Below, piece after piece: positions 37,475 through 45,636 of a DNA stretch of 56,737 nucleotides. The stretch is taken from contig CAJTCR010000031.1 of assembly GCA_910574915.1 (NCBI GenBank), positions 1 to 56,737 of the forward strand. Direction: 5' to 3'. The first letter of the stretch is position 1; every line of letters begins with the position of its first letter. A program made the translations under genes and the position numbers. A model generated the notes under the pieces. That model searched no databases. It was not told the origin of the DNA and saw only the letters and a program-made list of their open reading frames with translations. This stretch comes from Eubacteriaceae bacterium. GTDB lineage: Bacteria; Bacillota; Clostridia; Lachnospirales; Lachnospiraceae.

Positions 37475-37532
37475 AAACATTTGATTATATTGTAAATATT
37501 TGTTTGATTTCTGTCAATGTTTTTTGTATAAT
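37475..37532 (+). promoter_or_regulatory. Promoter and probable operator of the kinase-isomerase-dehydrogenase operon
   Basis: TTGATT (37504-37509), a 17-base spacer and TATAAT (37527-37532). Just upstream, AAACATTTG and ATTTGTTT form an imperfect inverted repeat (about 37475-37504) touching the -35 box. That is a natural site for the divergently encoded regulator. Confidence 0.55.
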
Positions 37533-37613
37533 GCAAGTATCGATCAGCGATTTTATGCAGGCAGTAAAAAGCAGGAAAGAGTAAGAAAAATAAGAAAAAG
37601 AGGGAGGTATAAA

Positions 37614-38555
37614 ATGGCAGCAAATGAGGAATATGTTGTTGTAGTTGGAGGAATGAACCTGGATATCGCCGGAATGTCCGGGCCGGTGTACAGAGAACAT
37701 GACTCCAACATCGGTAAGGTAGGGATGAATGTAGGGGGCGTTGGCCAGAATATTGCGCACAACCTGGCAAAACTGGGCGTACCGACTTACCTGGTGACCG
37801 TATACGGGGACGATTATTGGGGCAGGATTGTAGAAGAAGAATGTGAGAAAAACAAGGTGCTTTTGACGTATGCGCAAAAGCTTGCGGGGCAGAAAAGCTC
37901 GATTTATCTGTATATCAATGATCATAACGGTGACCTTGTGACAGCAATTAACGATATGGAGATCTTAACAAATATGACGCCGGCGTTTTTAGAGCCGAGG
38001 CTGGCCTTTATTAATCAGGCAAAAATCGTAGTGTTGGACTGCAACCTGCCAAAAGAAACGATCGAGTGGATCGGGCAGAATGTAACGGCGCCGATCTTTG
38101 TAGACCCGGTATCGGTGGCAAAGACCGACCGGATCGCCGGGATTTTGGATAAGATCGATACGTTAAAGCCAAATGGCTATGAGTCCGCGCTTTTGACAGG
38201 CATTGAGGTTACAGACGAGGAAAGCGCAAAAAAAGCAGCCAAAAAGCTAAATGAGATGGGTGTGAAAAACGTGTTTATCTCCCTTGGGGAACAGGGAATT
38301 TTATGTGCAAGGGACACGGAGAGCACCGTGGCGCACCCGCTTGCAAAAAAGATCGTAAGCACGAATGGCGCCGGAGATACGACGATGGCGACGATTGTAT
38401 GGTCGCGGTTTGCGTATGGCAGCGATATCCCGCTTGAAAAAATCGGCAGGCTGACACAGGCTGCGGCAAGCATTAATCTGGAGTCTCCGCTTGCAGTGGC
38501 TGAGGAACTGTCACCGGAAAATATTTTGGCAAGACTGGAAGAACCATCTAAATAG
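37614..38555 (+). CDS. PfkB family kinase, pseudouridine kinase-like
   Basis: A 313-aa ribokinase-fold kinase. It closely follows the pattern of E. coli PsuK as I remember it: VVGGMNLDIAGMS, DSNIGKVGMNVGGVGQNIAH, AINDMEILTNMTPAFLE, VLDCNLPKETIEWI and IFVDPVSVAKTDRI. The catalytic STNGAGDTTMATIVW is intact, unlike in the divergent regulator. The start at 37614 follows GGGAGG. PsuK works with PsuG glycosidase, but no PsuG is here. Instead a TrpF-like isomerase and a dehydrogenase follow, so the substrate is probably another nucleoside-like or ribosyl compound. Confidence 0.88.
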   Translation: MAANEEYVVVVGGMNLDIAGMSGPVYREHDSNIGKVGMNVGGVGQNIAHNLAKLGVPTYLVTVYGDDYWGRIVEEECEKNKVLLTYAQKLAGQKSSIYLYINDHNGDLVTAINDMEILTNMTPAFLEPRLAFINQAKIVVLDCNLPKETIEWIGQNVTAPIFVDPVSVAKTDRIAGILDKIDTLKPNGYESALLTGIEVTDEESAKKAAKKLNEMGVKNVFISLGEQGILCARDTESTVAHPLAKKIVSTNGAGDTTMATIVWSRFAYGSDIPLEKIGRLTQAAASINLESPLAVAEELSPENILARLEEPSK

Positions 38556-38588
38556 AATACAGAAAAAAGGGTAAAAAGGAGAAAAATC

Positions 38589-39284
38589 ATGGTAAAAAAA
38601 CAAATCTATTCGATCGTAAACTACAACGAAGCTGTACAGGTTATGGACGCGGGCGCTGACCATATCGGACTGGTGCCAATGCAGTCAGGCGGCGTTCCGG
38701 CGCATCGCGTACCGTACGATGTTGTGGACAAGATCTTTGGCGAAGCAAAGCAAAGAGGGGTAAAGGCAGTTGCGATTATGCTAAACAAAGACCCGGAAGA
38801 GATCTTTTTTATCGTAAAAAGAATCAAGCCGGATATCGTGCATATCGCAGGTATGGATTTTACCGCAGACCAGGCGTTTGCAGACCGTCTGCATAAGGAA
38901 TGCCCTGGCGTTGAGCTGATGCAGGCAATTTTGGTTGACGGACCGGGAGCGATTGACCGGGCGAAAGAATATGCAAAATTCTGCGACTATCTGCTGACGG
39001 ATACCGGGCTTGCAAAAGATACCGGCATCGGTGCAAGCGGCATGACACATGACTGGGCAATCGATGTGGCGATCGTACAGGCGGTGGATGTTCCGGTTAT
39101 TATCGCGGGCGGACTTGGGCCTGATAATGTGGAAGAGTGCATTCGTACGATCAAGCCGTTTGGCGTAGATTCCCTGTCAAAGACAGCGTTTAAGTTCGAA
39201 GACGGCGTGATTGAGAAAAATATCCCTGCGGTAAAGGAATTCTGCGAACGTGCGGACAAAGTGTCCAAAGAACTGGGGCTTTAA
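38589..39284 (+). CDS. TrpF-like TIM-barrel isomerase (phosphoribosylanthranilate isomerase family)
   Basis: A 231-aa beta/alpha barrel. YNEAVQVMDAGADHIGLVPM resembles the first strand and catalytic region of TrpF, VHIAGMDFTADQ the second, and PVIIAGGLGPDNVEECI the phosphate-binding end (GGLxPxNV). The Cys and Asp usually used in the TrpF reaction are not in their standard context: the first strand ends in IVNYNEA rather than KICG. No other trp gene is present. It lies between a sugar/nucleoside kinase and a dehydrogenase, which suggests an aldose-ketose (Amadori-type) isomerisation of a phosphorylated sugar. Function is inferred from fold and context. Confidence 0.75.
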   Translation: MVKKQIYSIVNYNEAVQVMDAGADHIGLVPMQSGGVPAHRVPYDVVDKIFGEAKQRGVKAVAIMLNKDPEEIFFIVKRIKPDIVHIAGMDFTADQAFADRLHKECPGVELMQAILVDGPGAIDRAKEYAKFCDYLLTDTGLAKDTGIGASGMTHDWAIDVAIVQAVDVPVIIAGGLGPDNVEECIRTIKPFGVDSLSKTAFKFEDGVIEKNIPAVKEFCERADKVSKELGL

Positions 39285-39296
39285 TTTGGAGGTATT

Positions 39297-40451
39297 ATGG
39301 TAAACTATAAATTTGAACAAAAAGCAAAAGTAGCTGTGACCGAAGAGCTAGACCAGGCGCTTTTGGAAACATTGCAAAGCAACCGCTGGTCTGCGCCGAT
39401 GATCGTGATCGACCAGTTTCTGCTGTCCAGCGATATTATAAAAAAAGTATTGGACGTCTTAGAACACGCCGGCATCGGCGCGGTCATTTACGATAAAATT
39501 ATCCCGGAACCGCCGATGGAGCTGATTGACGAGGGTGCTAGGATCTTTGCTGAAAAAAGATGCGACTGTGTCGTTGCAGTCGGCGGCGGCAGCGTAATTG
39601 ACGCGGCAAGGGGCATTAATATTGTGAGGACTTGCGGCGGCAAGATCAAAGACTATATTTACGACAAGCAGGTATCGTCCCGCTGCTACGGCTTAATCGC
39701 AGTTCCTACTACCTCGGGCACCGGAAGCGAGCTTTCAAACGCGCTCGTTGTGACAGACGTCGAAAAGCAGGAAAAATTAGCGGTACTGGCAGACGAAGCG
39801 GTCAGCGAATATGTGATTTTAGATCCAAACCTTCCAAAATCCATGCCGCTTGGCTTAACGATCCAGACAGGGCTGGATGTATTTTCCCATGCATTTGAAG
39901 CATATACGTCCACGCTGTCCACGCCTGTAGTAGATGCGATCTGCGAAAAGATCATGTTTTTAGTCGTAAAATATCTGCCGAAAGCCGTACAGGACGCAAA
40001 CGACCTGGAAGCAAGGCGGCGCATGATGATCGCGGCAGCGCTCGGCGGCTGGGTCATCAACAACGGCGGCACACACCTGGCGCATTCGATCGGGCATATT
40101 ATCGGAGCAAAATACCATATCCCGCACGGTATGGCATGTGCTTACGCACTCCCGGGCGTTATGTACCATACTGCGCTTGTAAAGCCGAAAAAAGTCAGGG
40201 AAGTCGGCAATATTTTAGAGATGGGGCTCGCACAGGAGCTTTCAGACGAAGCGCTTGGAAAAGCCGTTTCCGAAGGATTTCGGGCATTCAGAGACGATGT
40301 GCTCGGATTAAAAAGCTTTGCGGAGCTAGAGATTGAAAAAGAAAAGCTGCAAGAGCTGACCGATACGGTTATTCATGAGCGGTTTGCGCAGAATACGCCG
40401 TTTGCGCTTACACAAGATACGGTGTCGGAAATTTTGAAAAATTATGGTTAA
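39297..40451 (+). CDS. Iron-containing alcohol/glycerol dehydrogenase-like enzyme
   Basis: A 384-aa group III metal-dependent dehydrogenase. VVAVGGGSVIDAARGI is the NAD(P)-binding loop, and PTTSGTGSELS the conserved core. Metal ligands are seen as Asp in GLDVFSHAFEAY (with His) and His in GGTHLAHSIGHIIGAKYHIPHGM. ATG 39297 follows GGAGG. Thirteen bases separate it from the isomerase gene, so the three genes form one operon. It would reduce or oxidise the product of the isomerase; substrate unknown. Confidence 0.9.
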   Translation: MVNYKFEQKAKVAVTEELDQALLETLQSNRWSAPMIVIDQFLLSSDIIKKVLDVLEHAGIGAVIYDKIIPEPPMELIDEGARIFAEKRCDCVVAVGGGSVIDAARGINIVRTCGGKIKDYIYDKQVSSRCYGLIAVPTTSGTGSELSNALVVTDVEKQEKLAVLADEAVSEYVILDPNLPKSMPLGLTIQTGLDVFSHAFEAYTSTLSTPVVDAICEKIMFLVVKYLPKAVQDANDLEARRRMMIAAALGGWVINNGGTHLAHSIGHIIGAKYHIPHGMACAYALPGVMYHTALVKPKKVREVGNILEMGLAQELSDEALGKAVSEGFRAFRDDVLGLKSFAELEIEKEKLQELTDTVIHERFAQNTPFALTQDTVSEILKNYG

Positions 40452-40476
40452 TTATTATATAGAAGTATAAAATTAT

Positions 40477-40514
40477 TGGGGATAGCTGCATGAACATGTG
40501 GCTGTCCCTGTTTG
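40477..40514 (+). terminator. Weak hairpin after the dehydrogenase gene
   Basis: GGGGATAGC...GCTGTCCCT with an inner CATG/CATG pairing forms a stem, but only a short T run follows, so termination may be partial. Confidence 0.4.
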
Positions 40515-40548
40515 TATGAAGGAATTGATTTTTAGAACAGATTTCAGG

Positions 40549-40576
40549 TTGCCAGATTTTCAAAATCTGTTATAAT
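40549..40576 (+). promoter_or_regulatory. Promoter with embedded palindrome for the three-gene cassette
   Basis: TTGCCA (40549-40554), a 16-base spacer and TATAAT (40571-40576). The spacer holds the perfect palindrome AGATTTTCAAAATCT (40554-40568), a likely operator. Confidence 0.6.
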
Positions 40577-40609
40577 AAATATAATTACAGATGAAAATGA
40601 GGTGCTGTT

Positions 40610-41692
40610 TTGGAAAAAGATGTTTTTAAAAATACAATCTTAGAGATATATCCTTCTTACGTGAAAAAGGCGATTTTCAAACAGGCTGTGAAGGATGGCT
40701 TCGTTATTGATAACAAAAAGCACAACGGACAACTGACATTAAACTTAAATAATAGTGTAGATGTGACAGACGATAAGACATTAGATGATAAATTTCGTCA
40801 TATGTTCGAACAGGATCATATGTTAGCAGTTGTAGAAGAATATGAATATGCAAAACCTTACAGACATTTTTGTTATTTTGGTTATAAAAACTTATGCATT
40901 GCCGAAATCAAAGACTTGGCAAAAAGCGGAGAAGTTCAAGTTTTTGATAAAAAAACAAAGTTTGTGGTAGATGATTTTAATAAACCTACGATCTCTATAT
41001 TAGAAGATAAAATATTTTTTAAATTTTCTTATAAGCTGAATAATAATATTGGAAAAAGTATAAAATATGTGATTCTGGCGGTGATTGATAAGGAATATGA
41101 ATTGCTGGAGATACGATTTGACCGGATTGGTATCGCATATAAAAATTCCAATACTTTTTATAAAGATAAGATTCAAGACATTTTGAATTTTTTTCGCGGC
41201 AAAACTGGATTGCAGATAGAAAATATAGATTTTAAAGCAGTTGTTGAGTATATGATGTCTGAAGAAAAAGATATTACATTTATGGCGCAGCGTATGACAA
41301 GAAAGGGAATGACAGCTTATCTGGAAGCATATGAAGATGAAGCAGGTATAATCCCGATCTTGGGTGAGTTGGAATCATTTATTGCAGAACAAAACGATCT
41401 TTTTGACAAAAATGCAGATACACGGCTATTGCGTGAAAAACTAAAAGCGTTTATTATGGAGATTGAAGTAAAATCTGATATTCCAATGGTAAAAATACGG
41501 ATGGAACAGTCTGGTATTAAATTTGGTATCACACATAATTATAAAGGTACAGACTATAGTTTGTTTATGCTGTACGGGGAATTGGTTGGAGAGGAGCTGA
41601 TGAGCAGTGTCAAAGAATACCTTATACAATGTTATAAAAAACTTAATACTGCAATATCAATTAACGCCTTACCAGCAGAAGAAAATAAATGA
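40610..41692 (+). CDS. Unknown 360-aa protein, first gene of a putative defence cassette
   Basis: No family recognised. The TTG start is supported by GAGGTG five bases upstream and the lack of a better in-frame ATG. The protein is soluble and Lys/Asp/Ile-rich. Its N-terminal two thirds looks beta-rich (HFCYFGYKNLCIAEIKDLAK, KIFFKFSYKLNNNIGKSIKY). The C-terminal third is more helical, with MTRKGMTAYLEAYEDEAG and a last segment ending in KEYLIQCYKKLNTAI. Base composition is clearly more AT-rich than the neighbouring metabolic genes. The next gene starts inside its 3' end. It could be the sensor or regulator of the nuclease encoded third, which is inference from position only. Confidence 0.8.
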   Translation: MEKDVFKNTILEIYPSYVKKAIFKQAVKDGFVIDNKKHNGQLTLNLNNSVDVTDDKTLDDKFRHMFEQDHMLAVVEEYEYAKPYRHFCYFGYKNLCIAEIKDLAKSGEVQVFDKKTKFVVDDFNKPTISILEDKIFFKFSYKLNNNIGKSIKYVILAVIDKEYELLEIRFDRIGIAYKNSNTFYKDKIQDILNFFRGKTGLQIENIDFKAVVEYMMSEEKDITFMAQRMTRKGMTAYLEAYEDEAGIIPILGELESFIAEQNDLFDKNADTRLLREKLKAFIMEIEVKSDIPMVKIRMEQSGIKFGITHNYKGTDYSLFMLYGELVGEELMSSVKEYLIQCYKKLNTAISINALPAEENK

Positions 41693-41975
41693 ATTTTTTT
41701 CTGTCATCAAAGAAGGAGATTATATTTATGCAGGTCATTTTAAATCCAAGCTGGCGATATCGATAGATCAGGCTTATTGTATGCTTGAAGAGCTGAAAAG
41801 AGAAGGATTTCTGGCGAACTTTTATGAGGTCTACTGTCATGACTGTGGAAAAAGCTCTGGCAGGTTTTTTGACTCTTTAGAGGAATTTGACAACGATTTG
41901 TATTGTGATTTTTGCGAGAAACATTTTTCTTTGGAGGAAAATGTAATCGTGTTGTATAAGGTTATCCATATATGA
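41607..41975 (+). CDS. Small zinc-ribbon protein, second gene of the cassette
   Basis: About 122 aa. The N-terminal half is a likely winged helix (ISIDQAYCMLEELKREGFL). It is followed by a four-Cys zinc site: YCHDCGKSSG and YCDFCEKHFS. The GTG start at 41607 gives an 86-base overlap with the first gene; a GAGGAG site lies about 10 bases before it. Its stop overlaps the ATG of the third gene (ATGA). Helix-plus-zinc-ribbon middle components occur in several bacterial conflict systems. The exact family is not recognised. Confidence 0.75.
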   Translation: MSKNTLYNVIKNLILQYQLTPYQQKKINEFFSVIKEGDYIYAGHFKSKLAISIDQAYCMLEELKREGFLANFYEVYCHDCGKSSGRFFDSLEEFDNDLYCDFCEKHFSLEENVIVLYKVIHI

Positions 41976-42721
41976 CAGAACAGAAAGAAAACTATAATGT
42001 CAAACAATATATGGAAAAAATCATTACAGATCAGTTGGAAAAATTCAAAAAATTTACAGAATGGACGACTAAAGATAAATCAGAATTCAAGAAATTACTG
42101 GATATATTGAGAATGCCATTTGATCAGAAAGGCGAAGCAGCAAAATACAAAGGAGATAAGTTAGAGGCAGTCGTTGAATTTATTATTCGTAAAAGTTACT
42201 TTTATGAGATATATAAAAATGTCCATACACAAACAAATGAAATAGATGAAGTTATTGTTTTTTCTGACAGGGGAAGGCAGGCGTTAAAAACATTTGGAAT
42301 ATCCAGAGATTTAATTCCTATAAAAGAGGATGTGTTTTTAGGAGAGTGTAAAAATTACAAAAAAAATCTGGATGTGACTTATGTAGGAAAATTTTATAGT
42401 TTAATGACCGTTACCGGCGTATCGACAGGAATTATATTTACACAGAAGGGATTAACAGGAAGGTCCGAGGGATTTAAAGATGCCTATGGACTTACAAAAG
42501 TACTTCGGATGGTAGAGTTAAACAAAGATAAAAATAGTAACTTTTGTATTTTGACATTTACAGAAAAAGATTATGATAAATTATTGGAAGGATATTCATT
42601 TTTTGATTTAGTGAAGGCAAAACAATATGAATTGCAGTTAGCATCCGATTATTCTAAATTTTTGAAGGATCACCAGCATGAAGCGGAAGATAAAATCAAA
42701 AAAATTGTTCATAGCATTTAA
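41972..42721 (+). CDS. Putative PD-(D/E)xK nuclease, third gene of the cassette
   Basis: 249 aa. A restriction-endonuclease-like core is suggested by GDKLEAVVEFIIRK (helix with Glu), TNEIDEVIVFSD (catalytic Asp), and FLGECKNYKKNLDVTYVGKF (the ExK motif with a following helix, as in Mrr-like enzymes). TGIIFTQKGLTGRSEGFKDA resembles the later strand-helix of this fold. The C-terminal tail is Lys-rich and helical. It starts on an ATGA overlap with the zinc-ribbon gene. All three genes share high AT content and end at one terminator. The nuclease call is from motif spacing, not from a database match. Confidence 0.7.
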   Translation: MTEQKENYNVKQYMEKIITDQLEKFKKFTEWTTKDKSEFKKLLDILRMPFDQKGEAAKYKGDKLEAVVEFIIRKSYFYEIYKNVHTQTNEIDEVIVFSDRGRQALKTFGISRDLIPIKEDVFLGECKNYKKNLDVTYVGKFYSLMTVTGVSTGIIFTQKGLTGRSEGFKDAYGLTKVLRMVELNKDKNSNFCILTFTEKDYDKLLEGYSFFDLVKAKQYELQLASDYSKFLKDHQHEAEDKIKKIVHSI

Positions 42722-42748
42722 AAAGAGCCGGTTTCCCGGCTCTTTTTT
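42719..42748 (+). terminator. Terminator of the three-gene cassette
   Basis: AAAAGAGCCGG and CCGGCTCTTTTTT form a perfect 11-bp hairpin with a T-tract, overlapping the stop codon of the nuclease-like gene. Confidence 0.9.
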
Positions 42749-42771
42749 CATGTTTTAATTATAACCGAACC

Positions 42772-43109
42772 AGTACTACATCAAACAAAACCATCACATC
42801 GAGCTTATTTTAGCAACACTTACGAAGCACAGCCGGGAGAGGGGATCGGCATACCTTGGCGGCGGCTTTGGAAGAATATTTAGAAGCCCTCAGCATTCTG
42901 CAAGACAACTAGGGGCGCAGCCAAGCGGCACCGATAGCTTCCGGCAGGCAGCCGGAAGCGGACAAGGTGGCGCGACCGTACACAGCCACAGCGTAGCAGC
43001 AGAAGGCATAGGGCTTCTTAATATTCTGGAACGGACGCCGCCAAGGTATGCCGATCCCCTCTCCCAGCGTCCCTCATAGTAAAACCCCCTTCAAATTTAC
43101 CCACCACCC
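42772..43109 (+). mobile_element. 333-bp-class palindromic MITE-like element, copy 3
   Basis: Same layout as copies 1 and 2, but with worn ends (AGTACTACATCAAACAAAAC at the left; TCAAATTTACCCACC at the right), so borders are approximate. Arms CGGCATACCTTGGCGGCG and CGCCGCCAAGGTATGCCG pair perfectly, AGAAGCCCT pairs with AGGGCTTCT, and GCTTCCGGC-AGGCA-GCCGGAAGC makes the central stem. It separates the nuclease cassette from the pyruvyltransferase gene. No gene in the interval. Confidence 0.75.
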
Positions 43110-43118
43110 CACAATCGA

Positions 43119-43147
43119 TTGTATTAGCACCCATTTTCTTTTATAAT
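43119..43147 (+). promoter_or_regulatory. Promoter of the pyruvyltransferase fusion gene
   Basis: TTGTAT (43119-43124), a 17-base spacer and TATAAT (43142-43147), just right of the palindromic element and 33 bases before the ATG. Confidence 0.6.
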
Positions 43148-43180
43148 GAAACAAAACATGCGAAAGGGGCTAAAGTGTAA

Positions 43181-45520
43181 ATGGATACAGCAAAAGGAAA
43201 AGTAACAGTCGCGATTACAGCAGCAAGCTACAGCGGCAACAAAGGAGCGGCAGCGATGCTGCAAAGCTCGATTGCCAGGTTAAAGCAGGCATACGGAACC
43301 AGGCTGCACATTTATTTAATGAGCGTCTATCCGGCAGAGGACCGCACGCAGTGCACGCACGAGTGCGTTACGGTTGTTCCGGCGCAGCCGCAGAGGGTGC
43401 TGTTTTTGGCGTTTCCGTGCGCGGTTTGCTGGCGGCTGTTTGGATGGTGCGCGCCTGTGCGGGCATTGCTGTTAAAAAATAAAATGCTAAAGGCGTATCA
43501 GGAAACAGACCTGGTTATTGACGAGGCGGGGATTTCGTTTTCGGACAGCCGGGGATGGATACTGAATACGTATGCATTTGCGTGCGCGGCAATTCCGCTG
43601 CTTTTGGGGGTTCCTGTTGTTAAATATTCCCAGGCGTTTGGTGCGCTGCACCAAGGCTGCAACCGGCTTCTTGCAGCGTTGGTTCTTCCGAAGATGAAAC
43701 TGGTAATTGCGCGCGGGCGGATTTCGTACAGTCATTTAAGGGCGGCGGGAATCCGGCACAATGTCGTATGCTGTGCAGACGGGGCGTTTCGGATGCCGCC
43801 TGCGCCAAGCGTAGAGGCGTTTGTGAAAAAACGCTGCAAAGCATGGCGTTCCCATACGGTAGCGCTGTCGGTCAGCTCTGTTGTGGAACGCAGATGCAAA
43901 AAGGCGGGGATCGATTACTGCCAGATTATGGCGGAATTTATCGCATATCTGACCGGGCGCGGCTGCCAGGTTTGGATGTTTGCCAACGCGGCGCGGACAC
44001 ATTCGAAAAAGCCGCGCAATAACGACCTGCTGACAGGCGACGCCATTGCCAGGGCGTACAGACCGGGATGGCGCAGGGAAAACAGGCTGATCTGGGAGCA
44101 CAGGGAGATGGATGCCGAGGAGATCCGTGCGATGGCTGCGCAGTGTGAATGCATGGTTGCCTCGCGCTTTCATGCGATGGTATTTGCCTTATCTGAACAG
44201 GTGCCCGTCATGCTGATCGGCTGGAGCCATAAATACGAGGAAGTGATGGAACAGTTTGGCATTTCGGCGTATGCGTCAGATTATTCCAGCCTGAGCCTTG
44301 CAAAGCTTGTGCAGGATTTTACACAGTTTTGGGAACAAAAAGACCAGATCCGCCAGAGCATAAAAGCGCACCTGCCGGCGGTGCAAAAAAGCGCAGATCA
44401 AAATATGACGTATATTTTAAAAATATTAAAAGAAACCGCTAAGGAACCGCATAACAATCAAAAAGTGCAAAAAAGCAGGCGCAAGTTCCTGGCGGCAAAA
44501 CAAAAGTATATGAACCATGTAATTGACTTAAACGATCCGAAGCGGTATATGGGAGCGCACCTGCTTTGCGGGATGGGATATGCAAGCGATCCTGCCATCC
44601 GTAAAAACGCGGCTTCCGGCGGCATGGTCACGGCGATTTTGTGCAGCCTGCTGCAAAACCATGAGATCGACGGCGCATGGGTAGTACAGACGGCATTTAC
44701 AAAAAGCGGCGCGCTTACTTATCAGACAAAAGTCGCGGTGACCAGGCGCCAGATTATGGAAGCGTCGTCCAGCGTCTATATGAAGCTGCCGATGCTGGCG
44801 CATTTAGACCAGATCCGGTCGTTTGACGGCAGGGTGGCGGTCGTGCTTACGCCCTGCATGATGCGCGCACTGGATGCGGTTTTGCAAAAGGATGCTTTGC
44901 TGCGGGAAAAAATCGTATGCAAAATCGGGCTGTTTTGCAGCGGCGCGCATGATAAACGGGCAAGCGAATTTGCCCTTGACCACTGCCGGATCCCGCGCGC
45001 AGGGGCAAAGCGTTTGTATTACCGCAGGGGGCACTGGCGCGGCAGTGCGGGCGTTGTCTATAAGGATGGCAGCGTGCGGGAATTTTCCTATACAAAATCG
45101 GTCTGCGCGTATAAAAACGCCTATTTTTTTATAGACAAAAGCTGCCTAAGCTGCAAAGACCAGTTTGCGTCATATGCGGATATCAGCTTTGGAGATGTAT
45201 GGCTTGCACAGGTGAAAAAAGCTCCCGTAAAGTATACCGGATTTGTCGTACGCAGCAAAAAGGCGCTGCAAATGTTAGAGCGTGCCCGTATGCAGGGAGA
45301 GCTCTGCGTGCTGCCGCTGTCTGAGGAAAAGCTGCTGCGAAGCCAGATGCGTGCGCTGACGTTTAAATACCGCGGCAGGCGGTGGAACCATGCGCTTGCC
45401 GGATTTCTTGCCGTACGTAACCGACAGTTTTCTATAGAACATCCAGAGCTTTTAAAACGCGTGCCGATGCGTGCCATTTATTATTATATGTGCGCCATAC
45501 GGGTACTGTTAAGCTGGTAG
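43181..45520 (+). CDS. Polysaccharide pyruvyltransferase fused to an FrhB/F420-dehydrogenase beta-like domain
   Basis: A 779-aa fusion. Residues about 1-400 match the polysaccharide pyruvyltransferase family: AASYSGNKGAAAMLQSSIAR, VIDEAGISFSD, VPVVKYSQAFG and the late CMVASRFHAMVFALSEQVP with GWSHKYEEVM. Residues about 460-760 resemble the coenzyme F420 hydrogenase beta-subunit family often found in polysaccharide loci: NAASGGMVTAILCSLL, VVLTPCMMRAL, GLFCSGAH, and DKSCLSCKDQFASYADISFGD. The usual N-terminal ferredoxin-like Cys cluster of FrhB proteins is not present. The gene stands alone rather than in a capsule cluster. A role modifying a surface glycan with pyruvate is likely for the first half; the second half's redox partner is unknown. 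Confidence 0.85.
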   Translation: MDTAKGKVTVAITAASYSGNKGAAAMLQSSIARLKQAYGTRLHIYLMSVYPAEDRTQCTHECVTVVPAQPQRVLFLAFPCAVCWRLFGWCAPVRALLLKNKMLKAYQETDLVIDEAGISFSDSRGWILNTYAFACAAIPLLLGVPVVKYSQAFGALHQGCNRLLAALVLPKMKLVIARGRISYSHLRAAGIRHNVVCCADGAFRMPPAPSVEAFVKKRCKAWRSHTVALSVSSVVERRCKKAGIDYCQIMAEFIAYLTGRGCQVWMFANAARTHSKKPRNNDLLTGDAIARAYRPGWRRENRLIWEHREMDAEEIRAMAAQCECMVASRFHAMVFALSEQVPVMLIGWSHKYEEVMEQFGISAYASDYSSLSLAKLVQDFTQFWEQKDQIRQSIKAHLPAVQKSADQNMTYILKILKETAKEPHNNQKVQKSRRKFLAAKQKYMNHVIDLNDPKRYMGAHLLCGMGYASDPAIRKNAASGGMVTAILCSLLQNHEIDGAWVVQTAFTKSGALTYQTKVAVTRRQIMEASSSVYMKLPMLAHLDQIRSFDGRVAVVLTPCMMRALDAVLQKDALLREKIVCKIGLFCSGAHDKRASEFALDHCRIPRAGAKRLYYRRGHWRGSAGVVYKDGSVREFSYTKSVCAYKNAYFFIDKSCLSCKDQFASYADISFGDVWLAQVKKAPVKYTGFVVRSKKALQMLERARMQGELCVLPLSEEKLLRSQMRALTFKYRGRRWNHALAGFLAVRNRQFSIEHPELLKRVPMRAIYYYMCAIRVLLSW

Positions 45521-45551
45521 AGGGCTGTTTTTAAAACTGAAAAATTACCAC

Positions 45552-45600
45552 TTGACAAATGATATTATATAACGTATAGTATTAAACAACAAGTAATATC
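45552..45600 (+). promoter_or_regulatory. Promoter and inverted-repeat operator of the PadR operon
   Basis: TTGACA (45552-45557), a 17-base spacer and TATAGT (45575-45580). GATATTA (45561-45567) and TAATATC (45594-45600) are inverted copies flanking the -10 box, which suits PadR autoregulation. Confidence 0.65.
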
Positions 45601-45636
45601 AAATACAAAATAATATAAGCATTAAGGAGTGATGGC

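Noticed and set aside
37614..38555. Calling the kinase psuK outright
   Set aside because: Similarity to PsuK is strong, but no pseudouridine glycosidase gene is adjacent and the downstream enzymes do not fit pseudouridine breakdown.
38589..39284. Calling the TIM-barrel protein trpF
   Set aside because: No trp genes nearby, and the usual catalytic Cys context at the first strand is absent.
40610..41692. Assignment as KwaB (DUF4868) of the Kiwa system
   Set aside because: The length is similar, but no KwaA-like membrane protein is present and I could not see convincing DUF4868 motifs.
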